Assembly (NCBI GenBank): GCA_016946835.1
Contig: JACVTC010000114.1
Location: 340,001-404,000 of the forward strand
From: Neocallimastix lanati (nom. inval.)
Lineage: Eukaryota; Neocallimastigomycota; Neocallimastigomycetes; Neocallimastigales; Neocallimastigaceae
Direction: 5' to 3'
Length of the DNA: 64,000 nt
Shown: one piece after another, positions 1 through 12,466 of the stretch
Layout of the letters: every line of letters begins with the position of its first letter
Position numbering within the stretch: position 1 is the first letter of the stretch
The notes under the pieces: model-generated
Database searches by the model: none
Seen by the model: the letters and a program-made list of their open reading frames with translations, nothing else
What the model was told of the DNA's origin: nothing
Program-made: the position numbers and the translations under genes

Positions 1-479
1 CTTATACATTATCTTAAGAAAAGCAGATTAACCCAGCTGATTATACTCTCTTAGGAGATGATATTTTCTTCAATCTCTTCCAACGGGGAATTAGAATTTA
101 TTATGTTCTTTTTTTTTTTTACAAAAAGAAAATGATGTAAATATATACAATAACATACAAAAAAATATCTTGTGCATAATATTAAATAAAACAAAAAAAA
201 AAAAAAAAAAAGATGAAAAAAAGAAAAATTAATTGTATTGAACTCTATATTTAAGTCCCTTTATATTATTATCAAGAAATAATTGTAAAAAAATTATGTA
301 ATTACTTTTCTTGATGATTTTTAGTAGGAAAAGCCGAATTTATTTGATGAATAAAAAAAAAAAAAAAAAAAGAAAAAAAAGGTTCTGAGGTACCTGCTTT
401 TTTTTTTGGCTCATTTCTTTAAATGGTCTTCAACAAAAATAATTTTTAATCTCTGTTAATATTCAATTGATTCAAATAG
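1..479. other. AT-rich DNA, no gene seen
   Basis: No open frame or family resemblance could be supported. The stretch is A/T-rich with poly(T) near 110 and poly(A) near 190 and 350. It may be the decayed 5' part of the copia fossil that follows, but nothing in it is recognisable. Confidence 0.5.
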
Positions 480-929
480 ACAACAGAGAAGGAATATGCC
501 TTCCAAGGAATTTGTATCGTTTTTGCTCAGAAAATCGCATTCAGAAAAATATTTATTGTTCCATGAAACCCTTAAAGCAATGGTACAATGGTAGAGCTGA
601 AAGACTCAAGCAGTACTTTAGAGAATGAAAGAATAGTAATGCTAATTCAAGCTCAAGACTATGTGCTATGTGAAAACTTCTGAAAAGATACTTTTACTAC
701 CAAAAACTGTTAATTATCTTTATAATATTGCCCTCAGGAAGATCCATGAATAATTTCAAAAATACCTGATGAGTTTTATTATAAAAAAAAAAAAACTAAA
801 AATATTGATAAATTATGAATTTTCTGGTTGTAAAGCTTACTACCACATAAATCCTTATTTGAAAAAAAAATAAAATAAAATAAAAAATAAAAAATAAAAA
901 AATAATTAATAAAAAATAATAATAAAAAA

Positions 930-960
<31 letters not shown>

Positions 961-2400
961 TAATAATTGATTTCAATCAAATTCAAAACCTACTATCTTT
1001 TATATAATACACCTTCAAAACAAGATGAAGATAATAAAATATTGAATAAATAAATTTCTAAATTGATCCAGTTGATATTATTGAAATTAAAATCCAAAAA
1101 TTTTAAAAATCAATCCTGTTGAAATAATTTCCTAGCTAATTGAAAATAATTAAAAAAAAAAAAAAAATCCAGATAAAAATCATGAAAATCATGAAAATAA
1201 AAAGTTCATAAAACAAATGGAAATCTCCAATATTATAAGCGATAATCCAAAGAATTATAACAAAACTATTACCTGCATAAAAGTGAAAAATGGATTTAAA
1301 ACAATGACTGTCGAACTCCCTGAACCTAAAAGATAATAATAAAATGATGTTCATCTTCTCACTTCCAGAAGGAATTAAATCATTAAGTCCAAGATGGGTA
1401 TTCATTAAAAAAAAATAAATAAAAAAATAAATAAATGATGATAATAATAATCTGGAAAAGTGTAAAGCAAGACTAGTCGTAAAAAAAAAAGGATATAATC
1501 AAATAGATGGTGTAGAATATTATTTAACTTTTTCTCTAAGCACTACAAATAAAGTTTTAAGAATGACCATAACTATTGATTCCTTATTCAACTGGAGTAT
1601 CCAATATTTAGATGTAAAAGATGCATACCTCAATGCTAAATTGCACAGTAATATTTATATAAATTTATCTGAAGACTATAAAGATTATAGCAAAGGTTTC
1701 TGTAAATTAAATAAAGCATTATACAGGTTCTGATTTTGCTTGAGATTTGTATTAGATGGGTCAATTGCTTGAATGCTAAGACAACAACAATCAGTAACAA
1801 GATATACAGCAGAAGCAGAATACATTGTTTTTTTTTTTTTTTTTTTTTTTTTTGATAAAGTTATAACAAAGTGGGTTATGGATAAAAAAATATACTTAAT
1901 GAAATATTCAAAAAGAAATTTGTAATAAACTTAAAGGGGAAACAGCAGAGCAACTTTATTTGTCGCTGAATATTATGTCATTAAACTTAGACATGTGAGT
2001 GTAAACTATCAATTACTTCAAGGAAAATGTTAAAAGAAAAGAAGTAATTTTTACATTATATTATAAATTCTGAAGAAAATTTATCAGATATTTTAACAAA
2101 AAAAAAAAAAAAAGTTAATAGAAATTAAATAAATAATTTTGCAAACAAAAGTCTTTAATAAATACATTGTTTAGTGAGGGAATATTCGAAAATTGGTATT
2201 TTTACTTTAAAATTTTAATTAACATTTAATCAATACTTTTCGTTTTTATTATAATTTTAAATATTAAAAAGGTATTAAAAAATAAAATAGGATATATATT
2301 AAAAATATAATAATATAAAGTTTAGATAGTTTATGATAATAAATAATATAGTTTAAAAATTCTTAATTTGCCTCTTTTATATAATTATTATTAAATCATT
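480..2400 (+). mobile_element. Ty1/copia LTR-retrotransposon fossil
   Basis: This is a plus-strand remnant with parts in copia order. An integrase-like stretch lies at about 481-740, the start of the reverse transcriptase at about 1290-1400 and its core at about 1450-1730 (including a YLDVKDAYLN-like block that matches the QLDVxxAFLNG signature), and an RNase H end at about 1770-1830 (TAEAEYI). The tail of pol lies at about 1960-2110. A purine-rich stretch near 2170 is followed by an LTR-like sequence (about 2180-2400) that resembles 24205-24300. The element is broken many times and interrupted by poly(A)/poly(T) runs. No 5' LTR or gag was recognised. It looks old: coding signal survives only in short pieces. 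Confidence 0.8.
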
Positions 2401-3148
2401 TAATTAATATAACAAAATATGGATGGTCTATTGAATACAATTTCATGGAATAAAAATATTAAATTATGTATTATTAGGAAATAAATATTTTGAAATAAAT
2501 AAAAAAAATCTTACTAAAATGTTAAGTATTTATATTAAAATTTATTTTCAAGAATTAAGAATATAAGAATATTATTTAAATTAATTTTTATTATAATTTT
2601 TTATGTGAAATTACAATAGGTTAGGTTTAATATAAATAAAAAAATAATTTAATAAGAATTTTTGATAAAATTTTTGATTTTTTTTTTTTTTTTTTATTTT
2701 TTATTTTTTGTGTTAATAATTATTACTAACATATTAATATTAATATTATTAATTTTAACTAGTTTAATAGATAGTTTCCAATCATTCGAGGAAATTTAAT
2801 GTAGCTTTATTAATTACTACAAAATAAAAAAAGTAGTGAAAAAAAAAATATATATATATATATAATTTAATTTTATTTATAAGAAATTATAAAATTATTC
2901 ATATTTTGTTTACTAATAAATGTGAAAAATCTAATAGATTTATTATTTTAAAATTGGAAGTATAACGATATAAAAAAATAATTAGTAATTGAATTAATTC
3001 AAATTATTTTTAATTTTAATTTTAATTTATTTTCATTTTTTTTTTCTATCATAAATAAAATTAATAAAAAAAAAAAAAAATAAAAACAAAGATAGAAAAA
3101 AAAATATGATAGGTATTATTTTGATTTTTAAACAAAACATAAAACCTT

Positions 3149-3189
<41 letters not shown>

Positions 3190-3825
3190 TTTTAGGAAAT
3201 TTGATTAATAATTAAATTTTAAAAATGTTTGAAATTTATATATAATCATAAATCTTATAATTATTTTAATATATAAAATTTTTTATTTTTTTATTTTTTA
3301 TTTTTTATTTTTCTAATATTCTTTAATAAAAAAAAAATAATATATATAGAAAATGATTTATCACAACCAATAAGATGGGATTAAAGATATTAATGAAATG
3401 AAATATTTAAACTAAAAAAATAATAAAAATTATTTAATGGCAATTTAAAAATTTATAATAATGAAAATATATATAATTAAATATATTAAATCTAATTATT
3501 AGTATATATTATTATAAATCTTTTTATTTTTATATTATTTTTATATATAAATTTTTTTTGTGAATTCATAATTATAAAAAAACATCCACTTTTAAATTAA
3601 TATTAATAATATATAAAATAATGTATTTAATTTTAAAAATGTATTTATTTATTTAATTTATTTATTGTTTATTTATTTTATTTTATTTTTATTTTATTTT
3701 ATTTTATTTATAATAGTATAAAAAAAAAAAAATAAATAATTAAAAGAAATTTCAATTGTAAATCTTTTTTTTTTTTTTGAAAGATTTATTTAAAATTTAT
3801 AATTTTTTTTTTTATTATAAAAATA
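2401..3825. other. AT-rich intergenic, no gene seen
   Basis: Almost pure A/T with a poly(T) run near 3151-3187 and short TTTTA runs. It contains the upstream region of the aldo/keto reductase. No promoter element could be assigned in such sequence. Confidence 0.6.
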
Positions 3826-4818
3826 ATGGAAGCCACAAGAAAACTTAGAGATATAGAAGTTTCAACCATTGGTTTTGGTTGTATGGGATTTTCATGTATG
3901 TATGGTGAAAAAACTCCTGATGAAGAAGCTGTTAAAACTATTAGAGAAGCTTATAATATTGGTTATACTTTTTTTGATACTGCTGAAGTTTATGGTAAGG
4001 GTCAAAATGAAATTTTAGTTGGTAAAGCTTTAAAAGATGTTAGAGATAAGGTTCAAATTGCTACTAAATTTACTATTTATAGTAATGATAATATCGAAGG
4101 TCAAATGAGAACTAGAATAAAAAATGCTTTAGAAAGATTACAAACTACCTATGTTGATATATTATATCTTCATCGCACTGTCGATAATATTAATTTAGAA
4201 GAAATTGCTAGAGTGATGGGTTTATTTATTAAAGAAGGTATTATTAAGGGTTGGGGTTTAAGTCAAGTGGATGCAGCCACGATAAAAAGGGCTCATGCCA
4301 TTACTCCTTTAACCGCTATTCAAAGTGAATTTTCTATTGTTGAAAGAGGAAATGAGAATGAAGTTATTCCTCTCTGTAAAGAATTAAATATTGGTTTTGT
4401 TCCATTTTCACCATTAGCTAGTGGATATTTAAGTGGTAAAGTTAAAAAGGAGGATACTTATGAAAAAACAGATGTTCGTAGTATTCTTGTTCGCTTTGAA
4501 AAGGAAAATATTGAAAAAAATCAACCATTTATTGATTTATTAAATAAATTTGCTAAAGAAAAGAATGCTACACCAGCTCAAATTGCTTTAGCTTGGATGA
4601 TTAAAAAGCATAATAATGTTGTTCCAATCCCTGCTAGTCGTAAAATTGAAAGAATTATTGAGAATTTCAATGCTTTAAAGGTTCAACTAACTGATAGCGA
4701 TGTAAATCGTATTGAAGATGAACTTAAAAATATGACTTTTTATGGGGATAGATCTTCAGAATCTGATAAGATTAAAATGTTAATTATTGGTAAAAATATT
4801 AAGGGTACTAGAGCTTAA
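3826..4818 (+). CDS. Aldo/keto reductase (NAD(P)H-dependent)
   Basis: A 330-residue single-exon protein of the aldo/keto reductase superfamily, a TIM barrel that reduces aldehydes and ketones with NAD(P)H. The catalytic tetrad is visible: Asp51 and Tyr56 in FFDTAEVYG, Lys81 in IATKF and His116 in LYLHR. The cofactor phosphate-binding block near the C-terminus (IPASRKIERIIENF, about 268-281) is in place, as is the SPLASGYLSGK block (195-205). Length is normal for the family. The most upstream in-frame ATG was used; the DNA before it is A/T only. The substrate cannot be told. It has no intron or Asn tract, unlike its neighbours, and the wording resembles oxidoreductases of gut bacteria. Acquisition from rumen bacteria is therefore possible but unproven. 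Confidence 0.94.
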   Translation: MEATRKLRDIEVSTIGFGCMGFSCMYGEKTPDEEAVKTIREAYNIGYTFFDTAEVYGKGQNEILVGKALKDVRDKVQIATKFTIYSNDNIEGQMRTRIKNALERLQTTYVDILYLHRTVDNINLEEIARVMGLFIKEGIIKGWGLSQVDAATIKRAHAITPLTAIQSEFSIVERGNENEVIPLCKELNIGFVPFSPLASGYLSGKVKKEDTYEKTDVRSILVRFEKENIEKNQPFIDLLNKFAKEKNATPAQIALAWMIKKHNNVVPIPASRKIERIIENFNALKVQLTDSDVNRIEDELKNMTFYGDRSSESDKIKMLIIGKNIKGTRA

Positions 4819-5221
4819 GTTAATTTAGAAAAAATAAAAAATATAATAATAATAATAATAATAATATCATTTTTAATTAAAATAAATAATTAATAATTAT
4901 ATCTATATATTTTATAAATTTAAATAATAATAATGATATCATCTTTTTTTTTTTTTTTCTAAAAAAATATAATAATAAATAAGTAAATAAATAAATAAAT
5001 AATACTATCGTATTTCACTAATATATATATATATATATATATATAAATAATAAAAAGAAAAATGATATGATAATCATAAAAAAAAAAAAAAAAAAAAAAT
5101 TAGAATTAAAATAACTATTTTAAAAATAGAAAAAATTAACCTTTAAAATATTTAATTCTAAAAGTTTTAATAATTTAATAATTTTTTTTTTAAATTTATA
5201 AAAGAAAATAAACAAAAATCA

Positions 5222-5279
<58 letters not shown>

Positions 5280-5474
5280 TATATATATATTTATGGATTA
5301 TATTTTATTAAATGTATATTATTTATATCATAATATATATATATATATTTATGTTAATAAAAAAGTGTTCGATTAAAATTATAAATGAAAAACTATCAAT
5401 TAGCTATTTATTTTGTCATATTAAAATGTATAAATATAAGAAAGGATAAAAATAAATAATTATATGAAAATTTA

Positions 5475-5511
<37 letters not shown>

Positions 5512-5754
5512 GAAAAATTTTTATGAATATAGAATAAAATCATTTAGTGGAAATAACTATTAATAAAAGATTTCATTGTCTATAACAAATATTATTTATT
5601 TTAATATTAATAACTAAAGAATTTATTTCTTATATATTTTTTTTCAAATATCTTTTTTATAAATAGTTTAATATCTTTAACCTATGTAACTTATGTAATT
5701 CAATTGTTATAATAATAATGATCAATACTTAAAAGAAAATGAATTTTTTATTAT

Positions 5755-5945
5755 TATTTTATTTTATTTTTTATTTTATTCAATCTGTACTTTACATTTA
5801 TATTTCAACTATTTATTTTATTTTTTATTTTATTCAATCTGTACTTTACATTTATATTTCAACTATTTATTTTATTTTTTATTTTATTCAATCTGTACTT
5901 TACATTTATATTTCAACTATTTATTTTATTTTATTTTATTTATTT
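5755..5945. repeat. Minisatellite, three ~55-bp units
   Basis: Three near-identical units are built from TTTTATTTTA runs plus the core CAATCTGTACTTTACATTTA and TATTTCAACTATTTA. The same core recurs at about 24440, 29855-30030 and 54000-54660. The hydrophobic frame across it is an artefact of the T-rich repeat. Confidence 0.9.
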
Positions 5946-6407
5946 TTTTAAAAGATATAAAATAAAATCATTTGGTGGAATGAATTATTAATAAATAATA
6001 TTTTTGCCCATAAATATTATTTTAGAAATAATTCAATATTTAAAATATTAGAATATTTATACAATATTATATTGTAATTTATATATACAAATACAAAAGC
6101 ATCTTCATTGTAATTAATGAATAATGTCGCAGGTTGTATTTATAAACTGTAATTATATATATATATATAAATACTAATATTGCTTTTAATCTATTTAATA
6201 ACATAAATCAGTATTTTTTTTTTTTTTTTTGTGTGTGTGTGTGTGTGTGTGTATTATGAAATTAATAAAATAAATTTAAGATATTATTACAATTATCAAT
6301 ATAAGGAATTTATTATTAATAATCTTTACCAAAAATAGTTTAAATTTTTATTGTAACAAAATGTAAGTAAAAATTAATACCTAATTAAATATTAAATATT
6401 AATAATA

Positions 6408-6418
6408 ATTAAAGACAG

Positions 6419-6456
<38 letters not shown>

Positions 6457-7261
6457 TAAAGACAGTATATAATAATAATAATAATAATAATAATTAAGGA
6501 CAATATATATAATAATAATAATTAAGGACAATATATATAATAATAATAATTAAGGACAATATATAATAATACAATAATAATTAAAGACAGTATATATGAT
6601 AATTAAAATAATATTTACTTTAATAATTATCATAAAAAAGTATTTATATAATAATATTTATAATAGAAAAACAACATTTATATTAATAAAATAAATATTT
6701 ATAATAATAAAAGCAATTTTTATAATCGATAATATCTCCTAGAATGTTCAAATTCTTTCGAAGAAAAAATTATATTTAGAATGTTCTTTTTATTTTTTTT
6801 TTTATTATTTTTTTCTTTTGTGTGTGTATTTAATAATAATATGTGTAATTTTTTTTGTGTATCTAATAATATATATATATTTTTTTTTGTATATTTAATA
6901 ATAATATAAATATTTTTTTTTGTGTATTTAATAATTATATATATATAGATATATTTAATAATTAAGTCATTTGAACAATAAAATTAACAAAAACTAAAGT
7001 ATATAAATTATCCTGACTAGGAAAGATACTTTTAATAATATAAATTTTAACATATATTCAAAATATTTAATACTTATAACTGATATAAGTAATTCTATAA
7101 TATTTTAATTATATATCTTCAAACGTCTTTTTTGTATTTGTAAATTAATATCAATATAATTAATATTGATAATAATTCAATAACCATTTATATAAATAAA
7201 TATATTTGTTAAATTTCAAAATTTATAAGTTTTTTTTTTTTTTTTTTTAATATTAAATGAT

Positions 7262-7293
<32 letters not shown>

Positions 7294-7407
7294 TAGGAGA
7301 AAATATTAATAAATAAAGTTTAAGATTTTTTATATTTGTTACAAAAAAAAAAAAAAACTATGAACATTCTAAACTCAATTATAAATAAATTATATACTGT
7401 CTTTAAT
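6408..7407. repeat. Inverted repeat arms flanking ~1 kb
   Basis: ATTAAAGACAGTATATAAT at 6408-6426 is repeated as its exact reverse complement at 7389-7407. A second inverted pair, TTTAGAATGTTC at 6775-6786 and its complement at 7362-7373, is nested inside. The left arm lies at the edge of a tandem array carrying more copies of the same motif. No open frame lies between the arms. Confidence 0.6.
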
Positions 7408-9387
7408 ATATACATAGTATAGTTATATGGATTTTATTTTATTTTATTTTATTTTATTTATAACTATGTAATGAAATGAATGAATGAATAATGAATAAAT
7501 ACCAAATTTATTCAATAATTACCGTTATTTGTTTTTATATAAAATTTTTTTTTCTATTTATATTTAAATAAAAATCGAAATGATTAAGATAAAAAACAAT
7601 TATGTAAAATGGAAAATATAAAATGAAAATCTCATATGGGGATTTTCAGATATTAAGATTAATAGAATAAAAGAAAAATAAAGCTGTATTAATATTTATG
7701 GCAATGAAAATTTAAAGTTTATTATTTATTTTTATTTATTTTTTTTTTAATAAAACTAAAACAAATAACGTGAGTAACGATGATAAAATAGCTGAAACAA
7801 AGGACGGTACACACCGGAAATAAATAAATAAATAAATAATAAATAATTAAATGAGTACATACATAATATATGTAAAAGGTATAACAATATATTAATAATA
7901 AATGAATAATATATTATAAAAATTAAATAATAGAAAAAAAAAAGAATATTATGATAGAAATTATAATAATTATAGTTTTAAATAAGCATTAGAGAATTGA
8001 TTAGTTATGAATATATTTATAATAAATTTTTTTTATTCATCTAAAATAATCAAAAATGATTGATTCTTTTTTAATACAGTTTCTATAATTTAGATTATTA
8101 TTTTAAAACAAAAAAAAAAATTTACATATACATATATTAGTGTACATTAAAATTTTTGATAAATAAATTTGTTTATTAATTTTTATTATATTAAAAATGT
8201 GGTTATCCTTTTAATATATAATGTGATATTTAAGTTGAATTTATTAAATTAATAATGAATGAATATATAGAATTAAATTAATAATAAATTATAAATAAAT
8301 TCTTTTTAATTATTTTTTATTATGAAAATAAATTTGTTGATAGAAAAGTATAATTATTATTTTTATTTTTATTAGTTTTCATAATCCATAATCCGTAATC
8401 CATAGAAATTGAAACTTTTTAGAATTTTGTCTTTTTTTTATTAATAATTTATAGTATTATAAACATTTAAATAATTTTTTTTTTTTTTTGGAATATATAT
8501 ATATATTAGTTGCAATTAAAGTTATGTATATTTACTTTTTTAAATTTTTATTCATTTTCATATATTCATTTTTTATTTACTTTTTTTTTTATATATACTA
8601 AATTTTTTTATTTATTTTTATTTTTTTTTTCATATAGATAATACATATAATAAGTATAATTAAGTATATTGGCTAGCATATTGTAATGTATACATAGGTA
8701 TCAGCTTTATATTTTAATATAAACATGTATGGTATTATTTTTCTTATATTAAATATCCTTTATTTATTAACTAATATATTAAAATAGGGTTTCGATTCAT
8801 ATATTTAAATGACACAAAATATGATTATTAAAAAAAAAAAAATTCCAATATATATATATATATAAAAAAGAATATAAAAAAAAAATAGATTAAACTTTAT
8901 ATATATTTGTATAATTTATAATTATTCCATATATTTGTGTTTATGTTTGATTTCCTCGTAATATATATAAATTTTTTATTCATAATTAGAAAAGATGTAT
9001 CATATTAGGGAAGATTTATTTTTTTTTCTTTTTTCTTACATATATAATAGAATTTATTTATAAACTTATTATAATATTAAAAAAGAATATTTTATAATTT
9101 TTAGAAATTTTTAGTAATTTTTTGTAAAAGTTTAAATAAATAATTGAATAAATAATAAATAAAAAATAAATAAATAAATAATAAATAATAAATAATAAAT
9201 AATATAAGAATATTTATTAATAAATAAATAATAAATAATAAATAATAAATAATAAATAATAAATAATAAATGTTAAATAATAAAATATAAATATATAAAT
9301 AATAAATGATAAATAATAAAATATAAATATATAAATAATAAATGATAAATAATAAAGTATAAATCTAAATATATATCTATATATATA

Positions 9388-9780
9388 TGTATTTTAGATT
9401 AATGGGAAGGGAGGACAGTAAGGCCTCCAGTCTCTCCCTTAAACGTATTAGATTCTCAATAGATTTTCTGCTATACCGTTTCGGCGTCGATGAGGATCTC
9501 TCTCTTAGTAATATTAAATATAAAAAGACATCCCCTATACGCCGTTTATACGTCGGGCTTATCAGTGAGCTCTTTAACCATCATCGAGGGAAGAACAACA
9601 ACACTAATTCTCTCACAGATCAAGTGCTCTCTGTACTAGCAACTATATAGTCTAGCAACAGGAATACTTAACCGTGATGAGCGAACAACCAACTTCATTT
9701 ATAAGGAAAAAAACACCTTGAGAGGATGAATATTTGAAAATTGCCTCATATAAATTCAGGAGGAAGTCATAGGGATATAA
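9388..9780 (-). mobile_element. SINE-like dispersed element, diverged member
   Basis: A GC-richer island in A/T DNA. Read on the minus strand it shares four short blocks, in the same order, with the element at 12213-12450: TCTGWGAGRATT, a CCTCGAKGATSG-like block, the TCGACGCCG..CGGTATRGCAG block (plus-strand 9475-9500) and a 3' hairpin (AAGGGAG..CTCCCTT near 9396-9430). No target duplication or clear poly(A) tail was found, so its ends are approximate. It may be an older relative, or a longer element of which the other copies are the 3' part. An 87-codon open frame across it on the plus strand is probably fortuitous. Confidence 0.5.
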
Positions 9781-9793
9781 CAATAATAATGAA

Positions 9794-9828
<35 letters not shown>

Positions 9829-10707
9829 TCTTATTATTTATTATTTATTTATTTATTATTTATTAATTATTTTTATTAATTATTTATTATTATTATTATT
9901 ATTTATTTGTAATAATAATATTAATTATTATAAAATATTCCTTTAATTATTATAAAATATTCCTTTAATTTAAAGGCAAATAATCTAAAAAATTTATAGT
10001 TATCTCAAAAAAAAATTTTTTTAGTTTTACAGTTTTAGGTTTAATTTAAGGAAAAGTTATCATCATCATTATTTTTTAAAGTTACTATAAAAATAAATGA
10101 ATAAATAAATAAAAAAGTATTCCATAAAATATATTATATATGATATATGATTTTTTTTTTATAATAGTTTATTAGAATATTAGAATGTGATAGAAATTAT
10201 ATATATGTAGAAATTTATTATATATATATTTTGTAAGTGGAAATTAATTATATAAATTGAATTGTATTATATTATAAATAATTTTATTTAAGAGAATTTA
10301 TAATTACAAATTAATATCAATTTATTTTCATAAAATTTAATATAAAATAAACATAAAATTAAATAATAATATTAAAATATTTATTTTTATCTATTAACTT
10401 TGCAATATTGCCTTTTGTTATATCTTCCTTGTTTTATTTATTTTATTTTATTGTTAAACTCTTTTATATTTTAATTTATTTTATACTTTTTTATTTATTT
10501 TTTTTTAAAATTACTATATTTAGCTATTTTTATTAAAACCAATTTTGATAGAATTAACTTATTTGGAAATAATTATTTTTTAAAAAATTAAAATTATTAA
10601 TGTAACTTTGGAAAAAAAAAACAACTAATAAGCTAATTCATTAAATAACTAAATAACTAACTAACTAACTAAATCAATAAATAATCAATCAATCAATCAA
10701 TCAATAA

Positions 10708-10755
<48 letters not shown>

Positions 10756-12196
10756 AAATGATTGAATAGATCAATAAATCAATATTATAATATCAATAAT
10801 ATATATATATAAATATTTTATTATATTATTTTGATAAATAAATGAAATATAAGTTTCTTTGTTAATTTATTATTTTTTTTATATATAATAATAAAATTTA
10901 TAAATATAGTTTAATAAATATATTACGTAATACATCATTATACCCAAAATGATTTCAATATAAAAAATTTGTTAACAATAATTTATGTTCAACGAAAAAT
11001 AAAATAAAAAGTACTGATTTGTGCTTCATTGAAATATAATAAAAACGAAAAATATATGATTCAAATATATATATATTAAAAGAAAATTTTATTGAGTTTG
11101 ATAAACGATAGACATAATAGAACTTTTGTTTTTAAACTTGTGTTCAATAATTTTAAATCAATATAATATATATTCATTTATATAAGGAAAAAACTAATTT
11201 AGAAAATTCTACTCTAAGATACAATTTAAACTTCTATAATTGTACTAATATAAATTATACATTTAAATGAAAGAATTATAAATATTTTTTTATTCGTTAA
11301 TATTATAATAAAAAGTATTTAATAACCTTATAATATTATATTATTAAATTAATTGTATTATTTAATTAATTTAATTAAAGTATTATTCATGGAAGATTAT
11401 TTATATAATATTATTTAATATATACAGCCAATGATTTTTTATATATTTCGATACATTATTATTTTAATAAATATAAAAATTAAATATTTTATCTAAGAAT
11501 AATATTATTCACTTCTATATAATGAGATTTCCATTTATTATGTGAAAATTTAATACTAAGGATTAATATAATTCTAATATATATTAATAAACCTTATTTA
11601 TATTAAATAGTTTTTATTATCTATTTTAATATTTAAAAGATGAAAAAAATTTTTTTGTGTAATATTTACAATAAATTGAAAAAAAAAATAAACTAAAAAT
11701 GAAATTTATCTATTTGATAATAGGATAATACATAATACATAACTATTATTAATATAAATTTTAATTAATTTAACTATAATTAATAAAAAATTTTATTTAA
11801 TATAATTTTTTTTATAATACTATTTTTACTATTTTATTTGAATTTATTATTTTTTATTATTCTTAAATTCTCTACCTCCTATTAAATAAAAATCACAATT
11901 AAAAAGAAAGACGATTAATAATATTAAGTTTTTTTTTTTTTTTTTTTTTTTTTTAGGATTTGAAAAAATTGAAAAAAAGGTTAAAAAATGCAACATTACA
12001 TCATATTTTGGTAACAATTTTTTTCCTAAAATAATAACTTAACTAAGAAAAAATGAATAAAATATTTTAAGAAATGCAGAAAAAAAAAGTGCTAAAGAAT
12101 TCAAAAATAAATTATACTTTATAAGGAAGTATATATAAAATACAATGTGTTTAAACAAAATAATGAATAAATAAAATATAAATTTTTTTATTATTT
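9781..12196. other. Gene-free AT-rich region
   Basis: AT-only intergenic DNA with AAT runs near 9790-9830, an AACT/AATC/AATA short-repeat tract at about 10650-10760, and poly(T) at about 11931-11954. No gene, tRNA or recognisable element was seen. Confidence 0.6.
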
Positions 12197-12466
12197 TAGT
12201 TAATATTGATATTTTTTTTTTTATAGACTGAAGACTTTGGTCTTCCCCATATAGTAATATGGGTGTATGATTAACTGCCATACCGGTACGGCGTCGACGC
12301 TCTCAACTCCCCATAAGCAAAGAAACTCCATATAGAAGCACCCTACGCGATCCTCGAGGGAAAGCAGAGCCAACTATAGGTGGCGTCCTTGCCATCCCAG
12401 AGGAGCTGGACACTGTAAATCCTCTCAGACAAGGCTTACGCAATGGGATATAGTTAATATTGATAT
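12197..12466 (-). mobile_element. SINE-like retroposon with 16-bp target duplication
   Basis: A GC-richer insertion of about 238 bp (12213-12450). It is bounded by perfect 16-bp direct repeats TAGTTAATATTGATAT at 12197-12212 and 12451-12466. Beside the left repeat is a T run, which is the poly(A) tail when read on the minus strand. A hairpin (GAAGAC..GTCTTC) lies just before the tail. This is the layout of a retroposed SINE or a 5'-truncated LINE end. The last ~61 bp recur at 20364-20440 and a diverged relative lies at 9388-9780. I could not find a convincing Pol III A/B box, so SINE versus LINE tail is open. The intact duplication suggests recent insertion. Confidence 0.8.

Larger units (their letters stand above)
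4819..9383. other. Gene-free AT-rich region with simple repeats
   Basis: No gene was found. Contents include a poly(T) of about 51 at 5225-5275, a three-unit minisatellite at 5755-5945, a TG run at about 6231-6252, and a tandem array of AATAATTAAGGACAATATAT-like units at about 6405-6600. A 19-bp inverted repeat pair lies at 6408-6426 and 7389-7407. Arrays of AAATAAT lie at about 9160-9360. Confidence 0.6.

Noticed and set aside
9665-9695. Hammerhead-ribozyme-like GTGATGAGCGAA
   Set aside because: The conserved core needs CTGATGA, a stem II and GAAA plus matching stems I and III. Here there is no stem II and no closing stems.
12039-12281. 80-codon minus-strand frame starting MAVNHTPILLYGED
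   Set aside because: Its start lies within the SINE-like element and the rest is A/T filler crossing the target duplication.
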